From contig JAKSNC010000022.1 of NCBI GenBank assembly GCA_024400195.1, positions 1-34,928 on the forward strand: 34,928 nt of DNA. Direction: 5' to 3'. This stretch comes from Bacteroidales bacterium. GTDB taxonomy: Bacteria; Bacteroidota; Bacteroidia; Bacteroidales; F082. Below the pieces are notes generated by a model. The model saw nothing but the letters and a program-made list of their open reading frames with translations, did not search any database and was not told the DNA's origin. Both the position numbers and the translations under genes were made by a program. The stretch's first letter is position 1, and each line of letters begins with the position of its first letter. Of this stretch, positions 15,611 through 23,250 are shown one piece after another.

Positions 15611-15925
15611 ATGGATGATTTCTTCTTATTTTTAAAATACAGACACAAGACGATAAAGTTCAGGGTCGCGGATCCCACAATCACCCTCGACGTCCTGATG
15701 ACGAATCTCAGAAACGCCGTGGGCAAAGACGGCAACCGCATCTTCGACCTGCCTGACATCTTAGACGGCACACCGACGGACTACTATTTCGCCAAGACAG
15801 ATGAAGAAACGGGCAAAAACATCGTCCTTCAGCCTAAAATAGGCAAGACGCTGCTTCACCTCTCCGATTATAACGTGCATAACGGCGATACCGTGTCAGT
15901 CATCGCCGACCCGATAGCCGGATAA
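15611..15925 (+). CDS. Ubiquitin-like beta-grasp modifier
   Basis: A 104-residue protein that reads as a beta-grasp fold: strand 1 FFLFLKYR, strand 2 TIKFRVAD, helix LDVLMTNLRNAV, then a longer insert and the closing block LSDYNVHNGDTVSVIADPIAG. That block resembles the end of ubiquitin and YukD-like proteins (L-x-D-Y-x-V-x-x-GDT). The chain stops exactly at a Gly, so a C-terminal carboxyl for adenylation would be available without proteolysis. The residue before it is Ala rather than Gly. The E2-like gene begins 5 nt later and an E1-like gene lies in the same apparent operon, so a conjugation role is likely. A YukD-like non-conjugated role is the main alternative. Confidence 0.78.
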   Translation: MDDFFLFLKYRHKTIKFRVADPTITLDVLMTNLRNAVGKDGNRIFDLPDILDGTPTDYYFAKTDEETGKNIVLQPKIGKTLLHLSDYNVHNGDTVSVIADPIAG

Positions 15926-15930
15926 GTTTG

Positions 15931-16533
15931 ATGCCGATGTCGAACACGCCCAAAATAGAGGATTTCGAAGGCATTGCGGTGAAAGGCCGTAACGCCCGCC
16001 TTCTTGTCGAATGGCAGATGATGTCGAAGCAGTTTGAAGGCGACGGCGAAGTGTCGTTCTCGGTCGCGAAGCGTAATTTCATGGGACTGCCCGAAGCTTA
16101 TCTCGTTCGATATGACGTCAGGTCGTTTTGCGGCACGTTGCCTAAAGACGGAGACGGATTGGAAAAACCCGAAGTCGCCGACAGTTTTCTGATGGAGATA
16201 AATCTTCCGAATAATTATCCGAGCGCGGACGGTTTTCCGGAGTTCAAGTTCAGGACGAGTGACGACAAAGGCGTGAATATCGCTCACCCGTGGCATCCTA
16301 ACATAAGATACCACGGCGATTTTGCCGGACGCGTGTGTCTGAGCGCAGCAGAATGCGGCACCTTCACCGACCTCGCGTGGTACGTGGAGCGTGTGAGGGC
16401 TTATCTCAAATATGAAAAATACAACGCCAAAAACACGCCGCCTTTTCCGGAAGACGTCGTCGTGGCGCAGTGGGTCGAACAACAGGCCGAACCAAATGGA
16501 TGGATTGAGAATTTTAGGAAAAATATAAAATGA
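15931..16533 (+). CDS. E2 ubiquitin-conjugating-like enzyme
   Basis: The ATG at 15931 gives 200 residues. The UBC fold is visible: an N-terminal helix (RLLVEWQMMSKQF), a strand block ending SFLMEINLPNNYPSADGFPEFKFRT (the usual PxxYPxxPPxxxF region), HPN at 122-124, candidate catalytic Cys136 in GRVCLS, then Trp in DLAWYVERVRAYL and an asparagine/proline C-terminal region (NAKNTPPFPED). In typical E2s Cys lies about 8 residues after HPN; here it is 12, so there is a small insertion. It would accept the modifier from the E1 as a thioester. The stop overlaps the next start (ATGA), indicating translational coupling. A TTG at 15928 is an alternative start. Confidence 0.85.
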   Translation: MPMSNTPKIEDFEGIAVKGRNARLLVEWQMMSKQFEGDGEVSFSVAKRNFMGLPEAYLVRYDVRSFCGTLPKDGDGLEKPEVADSFLMEINLPNNYPSADGFPEFKFRTSDDKGVNIAHPWHPNIRYHGDFAGRVCLSAAECGTFTDLAWYVERVRAYLKYEKYNAKNTPPFPEDVVVAQWVEQQAEPNGWIENFRKNIK

Positions 16534-18026
16534 GACTTATCAGGATTTTGTTTTTGATGACGGCATTTTTCCCGATTGCCGTTTTTGGTCAGAGCACCAC
16601 GAATATGCCGGTTGAAAACGGGAAACCATGCGTCAGGACTGTCCGTGTGGAGGGCTTCAACCACACCTGCGCCCCACATCATCTTACGATAACGGCCAAT
16701 TTCGACCAAAATACCGAAACACTCACCTTGGGTTTAAAAGTCCCGAAAGACAACACTAAGAAAGATTGTGACTATATCTGGATTCCGGGAGAGGCGCATT
16801 ATTTTACCGATTTGGTGACGTTTTTCAAGTCAAAAGGCTGCAAATCGGCGAAGATAGCGACGAAATTTAAGAGGCAGATACGCAGAAACCGCCTTTATGG
16901 AAACCACGTGTATCAGTTTAACGCATCGGTGGTGTGCGAAAACAGCCTTTTCAATGAGGTCTTCAAGATAAACGACAACAGCTTGGATACGACGATCGAA
17001 ATATTCAAGGAGTTTATCGCCGCCGACGGAAAATCGGAGATGCAGCTAACATTCAAAGTGAAAGACGAAGCCGACACCGTGACTGTGACGCTGAAGAACA
17101 TCATTCCCGTGAAGGAGAAAGGAAAGAAGAAGGGCGAATTTATCCCGTTTGTGGAATATATGGCCAACGATATTGTAATCAACATCGCCATCGAACGCGA
17201 CAAATGTCTTCTAAGCAAGAAAGTCATAAAAGACCTGACAACGCTACTTGATTATCTCGGGAAACAGAAGTCCGACCTCGAAAAAATGAGGTTCGACGTC
17301 TCCAACTTCGAGGAGAGTTCAAAGACTTTTGACAAAACGAAGGAGGTTATGACGGCTAAGATTGACGAATTCGGGTTAGCACGATATATGGATTCCGGCT
17401 GTCCGACAGTCGATTCCATCATCGATTCCATTTTCGCCGTAAAGTTTATGCTTCCGACTTACCGTATGCCCGACGCCCGCGAGATTTGCGAATACATCAG
17501 TGCCGACATCAAGTTTGTTGACAGCCTGAATCAGGTGTTGTCGGCGGTTGTGATGGATTTGAGCAAGATGCGTTCCGGTGTCAAGACGGCAGAAGACAAC
17601 GATAATTTCTATCAGACAAAAGGTATAGCACTTGAGAATGTCAAAGGTCTCAATGTGAAAATGTATCTTAATTCTCCGTGTCCTGAAATGTGTCAGAAGG
17701 CGGAGGAACTGCAGCATCTGATAAACACCCTCAGATGGATGAAGTATGCGCCAGAAGATGGTCAGCAGGCAAAAGCGGAGTCGGTAAAGACTGTTGACGA
17801 GAACGAGATAAAGACGGTCGTGGAAAATATGAATACCTTGTATAATAAGTGGTCTGTCGCCTCGGAAGAAAACAAACCGCGACTCAAGGTCGAGTTTGAC
17901 AAGATTGTGATGGAAATGCAGGAAAAGATAAGGATTGTACCCGATGCTGACAGAAACGGCAAACTGAAAGTGATAATCAACGAATTTAATGTGGCCGTCG
18001 AATCATTGTCCGCACTGATGCGATAA
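16530..18026 (+). CDS. Secreted periplasmic protein of unknown function in the T6SS/ubiquitin-like cluster
   Basis: I do not recognise this 498-residue protein. It has a Sec signal peptide with likely cleavage after VFG (no lipobox). The mature part begins with beta-rich sequence to about residue 230, including repeated TVTVTLKNI-like strands, followed by a mainly helical second half. About ten scattered Cys residues could form disulfides, consistent with the periplasm. No membrane helix follows the signal. It overlaps the E2-like gene by 4 nt and precedes a one-helix membrane protein, so it is probably a periplasmic part of the same machine. It may fill the role of a T6SS envelope component, but no sequence motif proves this. 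Confidence 0.8.
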   Translation: MRLIRILFLMTAFFPIAVFGQSTTNMPVENGKPCVRTVRVEGFNHTCAPHHLTITANFDQNTETLTLGLKVPKDNTKKDCDYIWIPGEAHYFTDLVTFFKSKGCKSAKIATKFKRQIRRNRLYGNHVYQFNASVVCENSLFNEVFKINDNSLDTTIEIFKEFIAADGKSEMQLTFKVKDEADTVTVTLKNIIPVKEKGKKKGEFIPFVEYMANDIVINIAIERDKCLLSKKVIKDLTTLLDYLGKQKSDLEKMRFDVSNFEESSKTFDKTKEVMTAKIDEFGLARYMDSGCPTVDSIIDSIFAVKFMLPTYRMPDAREICEYISADIKFVDSLNQVLSAVVMDLSKMRSGVKTAEDNDNFYQTKGIALENVKGLNVKMYLNSPCPEMCQKAEELQHLINTLRWMKYAPEDGQQAKAESVKTVDENEIKTVVENMNTLYNKWSVASEENKPRLKVEFDKIVMEMQEKIRIVPDADRNGKLKVIINEFNVAVESLSALMR

Positions 18027-18039
18027 AATAAAGGTGAGA

Positions 18040-18840
18040 ATGAAATTATCTGTCAAAATATCATTATGGTTCATCGTGGCGATGATGTCGGTGACATTGT
18101 TTCATACGCCGGCTTCATCGCAGGTTTATGTCGATTATGTCGAATTTGACGACGGGACATCGCCGGCGAGCATAGCAAGGCAACTCGACGAAGTACGCTC
18201 CGAGATTGAACTTCTCGACAAAAGTATCGAAAACTTCAACGATGTCGAAAACCTGCGTTACGAAATACAGAAATATAAGGGCGCGATAACCTATTACGAC
18301 CCGTATGTGAATAAGAACGACGAGACGTATCAGGCCTACGAAGACTGCAACAAGGCGTATTTCAACCTTCTCCAAAAGGTTGACGAACTGACGGCTCTTG
18401 AGCAAAAGCAGAAAACATATCGTAAGACTTCTGCACTGATAGCGTCATCATTGCAGAAGATGGAGGCTCTTGAGAAGTCGGCGAAAGACTTTTTTGATAA
18501 AAAGAATGCCGATTCACTCGCGGTCGTAAAGAAACAGGCGGAGACGTTAGTTCAGGTAGTCAGCACTATGGTTGCCGAAAATAACGAGGCTTTGTCGGAT
18601 TATCCCGATATAACCGACGACAAGGCGAAACTTGAGGCTAAAAAGGCTATGATAGACTCTATGGAAATCAAGAAAAGGGATATTGGAGACCTGATTTTCA
18701 AGGGTGTAGTCGTTTTCGGAATCCTTTTCGGCCTCGTCAATATGCTTATTGCGAAGAGAGAGGCTGCCAAAGCAATGAAGGCCAGCGGAATAGCTCTTCT
18801 CGAAAAAGAATCAAAAAACAAAGATATACCGACGATATGA
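18040..18840 (+). CDS. Coiled-coil protein with one C-terminal membrane helix
   Basis: The ATG at 18040 gives 266 residues; a GTG at 18034 is possible. An N-terminal signal peptide (cleavage near PASSQ) is followed by long helical, charged sequence (about 35-215) with coiled-coil character, then one hydrophobic helix near residues 222-242 (LIFKGVVVFGILFGLVNML) and a basic tail IAKREAAKAMKAS. The positive-inside rule puts the coiled coil in the periplasm and the last 25 residues in the cytoplasm. Family unknown. It overlaps the VWA/RING gene by 4 nt (ATGA). A structural role in a trans-envelope complex is plausible. Confidence 0.8.
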   Translation: MKLSVKISLWFIVAMMSVTLFHTPASSQVYVDYVEFDDGTSPASIARQLDEVRSEIELLDKSIENFNDVENLRYEIQKYKGAITYYDPYVNKNDETYQAYEDCNKAYFNLLQKVDELTALEQKQKTYRKTSALIASSLQKMEALEKSAKDFFDKKNADSLAVVKKQAETLVQVVSTMVAENNEALSDYPDITDDKAKLEAKKAMIDSMEIKKRDIGDLIFKGVVVFGILFGLVNMLIAKREAAKAMKASGIALLEKESKNKDIPTI

Positions 18841-21290
18841 AGAATATTTTCAAGAAAATGATGAGATGCGTTGCCGTCGCCTGGCTGATGTTCGTGTCGG
18901 GTGTCGTGTACGGACAGGAGCCGATAACTGTGGATATAGTCTTTGACAGTATTCCTATCGTCTTCGACGAGGAGATGGATACGATGCGTGCCAATTTCAA
19001 ATTCAAGTGGAATGACGACATCATCAATGTGGGCGATCTGTCTCAATATAACATCGAGTTTTCTGAGACGGATGTTCATGTGGGCTCGGGAAAGGTTTCG
19101 GATAATATATGGCTTGAAGGCTGTAACAGCTCTCTTTCAAGTAAGTTGTCGATAGTGGTTCTTGCCGACAAGAGCGTTTCGATAAGTAACGAGGCTATGG
19201 AGAAGCAAAGACGCATCCTACGTTATCTGTTCAACCTCTGCGAAGACGTCAACTTGAGATTCTATGTTTCGGCTATGGACGATATGGTCACGATGACGAA
19301 GGAGATGACGACGATGGACGAACTCAACAGGTGGATTGTGTCGAATCTCTCTGTGCAATCCGAAGTTGACAAGTATCTATATGAGGCAATGGCATCTAAA
19401 ATAGAGGAGATTTCAGGGCTTTCTCACGAATGCTATCCGAGTGTGCCGCACAACATTTCGCTTCTCGATGATTCCGACAAGATTTTTGTTGTGCTGACAG
19501 ACGGCAAAGTAAAGAATGCCGACAGTACTTTCATCGGTGGAAAGGATTTCTTTAAAATGAAGAATTTCTTTGTGAGTCGGTTCAATTCTCGGATAAAGAA
19601 CGGCGAACTTACAATTTTACCCACGTATTTCATATATATAGGTGATGAGGAGCACGTTGACGAAGCCGAGCAGGAACTCCGCAGCATCAACAATATATCG
19701 GGTGACGATGATTTTCGTTGTGAATATTTTGTCAAAAATTACGACTTTGCCTCTCTTGAACGTCTGGCGAAGGACATGTTGAGTGGGCTTCACACGTCAT
19801 ATAGTATGCTTTTCAGAAACGCCCCCGGCAAAGTGTTTGGTGGGCAGGAACTCACACTCAGTATCTCTGTTAAAAACAATGCCGGTACAGCTGAAGGTTC
19901 GACACGTTATGTGATAGGCTCCAGGATGAAGCCGTTTGTAGTCGTTCCAGACTTGCGTCCATGGCAGACTGCATTATACGGATGGATAGGCGGGGCAATA
20001 GCGGCATTTATCCTATTCCTTTTGTTGTATTTCATCTTACAGTTTGTTTGTCCACGCATCAAATACAGACGTTTCCTCAAACGTCACGTCAAATGTTACG
20101 AGCACGACATCCCCGATGTCTCGGAGCAGTGCTGCTACTGCAAACAGAAGTTCTATCCGGGCGACAAAATAGTCACAAAATGCAAGCATACTGTGCATTG
20201 GGAGTGCTGGGAGGAAAACCGCGACCGCTGTCCGGAATACGGCAACGGGTGCGAAGACGGTTTTTATTACTACAACCGTGACAACCTGCGTGATTCGCGA
20301 AACACGACTCCCAAACTTAAATGGATGATGCTCGGTATGATTTCTGCCTTTATCGTATGGTGTCTGCATCAGGCTATACCCAACGAGGAGGTCGCATCTA
20401 ATTTCTTTGAGTGGTTTGTGAGGATGGTGAGCTTTGGCTTCGGCAGTAAGCAGTCTTCCGATACGGTTTACACATTGTTGAATATGAGAATCAAACTTCA
20501 GGAGATTGTGCTTATCGGTATGCAGTTCGGCTTCATCGTTACGTTGGTCTTCAGATATTATTTGTATATCGACCAACGCAATACCCGCGGCGTACTGAAA
20601 AATCTCCTACTTTCAATATTTAACATGTATATATGCGGAATCGCGGCTTTGATAGGTTCGGTGTTCTTTATCCTTATGGGCAAGGATTACAATTGCTTTT
20701 GGACGGACTTTTTGCCATGGCTCCTTTTCGGCTTTGCCTTGATGTGGCTGATAGTGCCTAAGACCGATTCATGTCTGAGAACCGCCATTTTGGCTTCTGT
20801 CTTATCCGTCATCGTGGGATATATATGCCTCTATATGATACCGTTTACGGGAAACCTCGGACTATTTTCCTATCTCAACAGCGTCGTGTCGATGATGATT
20901 ATCGGAGCCGGATTCGGTATCGGCGTGGCCGTTAAACCGCGTTTCTCAAACAAATTCTTCCTCCACGTCGGAGAATCGGTGAAGGGCTTGGATATAGCCA
21001 TATACAAATGGATGATGTCGTCAGGCGGCTTCAGAAGGGTTTCGATAGGACGCGACTTCCACTGTATGATTGATATGCGCTGGGACGACAGCGACGGCAT
21101 CGACGGCAAACAAGTCGAACTATATCTTAAAAACGACCTTCCTTACTGTCGTGTCCTTGCTCCGGGTGTGAAAATAGGGTCTGATGAAATTACGACAATA
21201 CGGGATGTGGATGAAGAGGTTCGTTTGCACAACAAAATGGTCATAGGGATAGGTAAGACGACATTCTCATATTTTGAAAAAGACAGATGA
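18837..21290 (+). CDS. VWA - membrane - RING-like - polytopic membrane protein with FHA-like tail
   Basis: The 817-residue product has an unusual domain order. Signal peptide (cleavage near VYG); VWA domain at about 100-310 with MIDAS D111-K-S113-V-S115 and TDG at 221-223; first membrane helix at about 382-404 followed by basic residues, so the VWA faces the periplasm. A cytoplasmic RING-H2-like cluster follows: C432-x2-C435-x13-C449-x-H451-x2-H454-x2-C457-x7-C465-x6-C472. Six more helices lie between about 497 and 700, with positive loops placing the C terminus in the cytoplasm. The last 100 residues (VSIGRDFHC ... MVIGIGKTTFSYFE) look like a degenerate FHA fold. Overlaps of 4 nt with both neighbours, including the E1-like gene, tie it to the conjugation set. 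It is a candidate membrane E3 and secretion anchor; the last Cys spacing differs from standard RINGs. Confidence 0.78.
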   Translation: MKNIFKKMMRCVAVAWLMFVSGVVYGQEPITVDIVFDSIPIVFDEEMDTMRANFKFKWNDDIINVGDLSQYNIEFSETDVHVGSGKVSDNIWLEGCNSSLSSKLSIVVLADKSVSISNEAMEKQRRILRYLFNLCEDVNLRFYVSAMDDMVTMTKEMTTMDELNRWIVSNLSVQSEVDKYLYEAMASKIEEISGLSHECYPSVPHNISLLDDSDKIFVVLTDGKVKNADSTFIGGKDFFKMKNFFVSRFNSRIKNGELTILPTYFIYIGDEEHVDEAEQELRSINNISGDDDFRCEYFVKNYDFASLERLAKDMLSGLHTSYSMLFRNAPGKVFGGQELTLSISVKNNAGTAEGSTRYVIGSRMKPFVVVPDLRPWQTALYGWIGGAIAAFILFLLLYFILQFVCPRIKYRRFLKRHVKCYEHDIPDVSEQCCYCKQKFYPGDKIVTKCKHTVHWECWEENRDRCPEYGNGCEDGFYYYNRDNLRDSRNTTPKLKWMMLGMISAFIVWCLHQAIPNEEVASNFFEWFVRMVSFGFGSKQSSDTVYTLLNMRIKLQEIVLIGMQFGFIVTLVFRYYLYIDQRNTRGVLKNLLLSIFNMYICGIAALIGSVFFILMGKDYNCFWTDFLPWLLFGFALMWLIVPKTDSCLRTAILASVLSVIVGYICLYMIPFTGNLGLFSYLNSVVSMMIIGAGFGIGVAVKPRFSNKFFLHVGESVKGLDIAIYKWMMSSGGFRRVSIGRDFHCMIDMRWDDSDGIDGKQVELYLKNDLPYCRVLAPGVKIGSDEITTIRDVDEEVRLHNKMVIGIGKTTFSYFEKDR

Positions 21291-22447
21291 AACAGGGAAA
21301 TAACGAAATAGATGTCTTCGGCGAACTGCCGTGGTTTGACGCCGACGTGGTGCGTAAGGCACGCGTCATCGTTGCCGGTGCTGGCGCACTCGGTAACGAG
21401 GTGCTGAAAAACCTCGCCCTTTTCGGCATCGGACACATCTTCATCGTTGACCCCGACATCGTTGAAAAAGGCAACCTCTCGCGTTCTATACTCTTCCGGC
21501 AGTCCGATGCCGAAAAAGGTGTGCCGAAAGTGGAAGCCGCCGCAAAGATGATACGCGAAATCAATCCCGACGTCGATGTCGAATATGTCAGAGGCCGCCT
21601 CGCCTCCGATGTAGGCCTCTCGGTCTATCGCAACTCCGATGTCGCCGTGGGCTGCCTCGACAACAGACTCGCACGCCTACAACTTAACAGAATATGTATG
21701 AGGGCCGGCATTCCGTGGGTCGATGGCGGCATCGAGGATATGACCGGTTCCGTCAAAGTCTTCAAACCCGGACTGAACTGCTACGAGTGTCAGCTCTCCG
21801 ACGCCGACAGAAATCTCATCACGGCAAGACTATCGTGCTCCGACATAGCAAAGAGAAATATCGCCTCAGGACACGTCCCGACAACGCCCGTCATCGCCTC
21901 GGTGATAGGTGCCGTACAAGCACAGGAAGCTCTCAAAATCATTCATAAAAACAAGAATTTCGACGATTTGTGCGGCAAAATATTTTATTATGACGGATTG
22001 TCCGTTGAAACCGGCGTCTTCGAGATGCAGTCATTCAGCGACGAATGCCCGTCACACGAAAAATGGGACGACATCATCATAATAAAAGAATTGAAAACCA
22101 ATGCTACCGTGAAACACACTCTCGAAATCCTGAAAAACAAACTCCAAACTTCTTCAGTCGAAATAAACCTGAGAAATGATAAGTTCGTCGATAAAGTCAT
22201 ATCACGCGAAAACGGAAAAATATTCACGCCTATGCTCCCTGAATCGAAAATCCCAGACTATATTGACGACATTCCGGAATTGCGCATTCAACCTCAGAAC
22301 AGCCTCAACCAAAACGTTTTTGAAAACATCAACGACGACTTCCCATATAAAGAACTGACACTTAAAGAAATAGGCATTCCATACAACGACATTATACAGG
22401 TAACGACCGACAAAGGCCCCGCATACGTCGCTATTGATAACAACTAA
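21287..22447 (+). CDS. E1/ThiF-like modifier-activating enzyme
   Basis: A 386-residue ThiF/E1-fold adenylating enzyme. The nucleotide loop GAGALG lies at 31-36, Asp55 and Asp57 in VDPD, Asn63 and Arg66 in KGNLSR, Lys81, and Asp125 in CLDN, which together make the ATP-binding set of E1 and MoeB/ThiF enzymes. Cys184 (RLSCSD) is the best candidate catalytic Cys, followed by the conserved TTPVIASVIGAVQAQEALK helix. A zinc site may use C165-x2-C168 with C254-x2-H257, His replacing the usual last Cys. About 130 extra residues follow the ThiF core, ending in a beta-rich segment. It should activate the 104-residue beta-grasp protein. MoeB/ThiF roles in cofactor synthesis are less likely given the adjacent E2. 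Confidence 0.87.
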   Translation: MKQGNNEIDVFGELPWFDADVVRKARVIVAGAGALGNEVLKNLALFGIGHIFIVDPDIVEKGNLSRSILFRQSDAEKGVPKVEAAAKMIREINPDVDVEYVRGRLASDVGLSVYRNSDVAVGCLDNRLARLQLNRICMRAGIPWVDGGIEDMTGSVKVFKPGLNCYECQLSDADRNLITARLSCSDIAKRNIASGHVPTTPVIASVIGAVQAQEALKIIHKNKNFDDLCGKIFYYDGLSVETGVFEMQSFSDECPSHEKWDDIIIIKELKTNATVKHTLEILKNKLQTSSVEINLRNDKFVDKVISRENGKIFTPMLPESKIPDYIDDIPELRIQPQNSLNQNVFENINDDFPYKELTLKEIGIPYNDIIQVTTDKGPAYVAIDNN

Positions 22448-22457
22448 CACAAAGACA

Positions 22458-23237
22458 ATGCTTCTCAACGATGAAAATATAGTAAAGACAGGAGACATAA
22501 AAGCGGAACTGCTGATTTCCGTTCTCTGGAATAAAATAAACGAATGGACGGTTTCGTATAATGGCACGTTCAACAGAAATTATGCCGAAGACATTGTCGA
22601 AGCCGACATCAACACGGGCGAGATTACTTTGTCCAGAAACGGCATCTACGACGTCCTGCCGGAACTTCTATTCTTCAGAACCAACGACTTGAACTCTTTG
22701 GACAGCCGCGATTTTAAAGAACAGGACGAAAAACTGCACCTCAAGAGAAACCATATAAAGGACTTTTTCAAACCTTTCGATTCGATACTTTTTAATAAAT
22801 CGATACAACTTGAAAAGTTACTCAATGAATATGAAGCCGAAAATCTGAGGTCGCTTCTGCTGCGCTATTTCGACTACGACATCACGGAAGAAAGAAACAT
22901 CTATGTCAGAAAATTTGCACCGATGATGCTTTTCGTCGCAAGGCTGAGAGGCAATTTCCGCAAACTGTCGGCCATACTCTCTGCCGTGACCGACTGCTTT
23001 GTGACATACACCATTAGAAAACGGCACATCCGCTTCGTTGTCATCAAGGAAAACCTTAACGCTGCTGAATATAAACAGTTTACATCCGAGTTGAAACCGC
23101 TTTTCGATATGGTGGAGGAAAAATTTATACCTTTTGACGCGCGATTCGACTACAGGGTGAAGAATTACGTTCCCGATTTCGCATTTCGCGGTGAGTTTCC
23201 TCTGCTTTTGGATTACAATACACATTTTAAGAAATAA
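22458..23237 (+). CDS. tssG: T6SS baseplate wedge protein TssG
   Basis: The ATG at 22458 gives 259 residues. The assignment rests on weak family-like sequence (SLLLRYFDYDITEERNIYVRKFAP and a charged C-terminal half with RGNFRKLSAILSAVTDC) plus position beside tssK, tssE and tssF, since every T6SS baseplate needs a TssG. It is shorter than typical TssG (about 300-350). It begins 10 nt after the E1-like stop, so the conjugation and baseplate genes are in one transcription unit. A TTG at 22434 inside the E1-like gene is a less likely start. Confidence 0.65.
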   Translation: MLLNDENIVKTGDIKAELLISVLWNKINEWTVSYNGTFNRNYAEDIVEADINTGEITLSRNGIYDVLPELLFFRTNDLNSLDSRDFKEQDEKLHLKRNHIKDFFKPFDSILFNKSIQLEKLLNEYEAENLRSLLLRYFDYDITEERNIYVRKFAPMMLFVARLRGNFRKLSAILSAVTDCFVTYTIRKRHIRFVVIKENLNAAEYKQFTSELKPLFDMVEEKFIPFDARFDYRVKNYVPDFAFRGEFPLLLDYNTHFKK

Positions 23238-23250
23238 AAATAAATTGATT

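Noticed and set aside
15611-15925. YukD/EsaB component of a type VII system
   Set aside because: The fold may be similar, but there are no WXG100 or EssC genes, and E2 and E1 genes accompany it.
15611-22447. CBASS or Bil defence operon
   Set aside because: No cyclic-nucleotide synthase, no CBASS effector, no fused E2-E1 (Cap2) and no JAB protease is present; the genes lie inside a T6SS locus.
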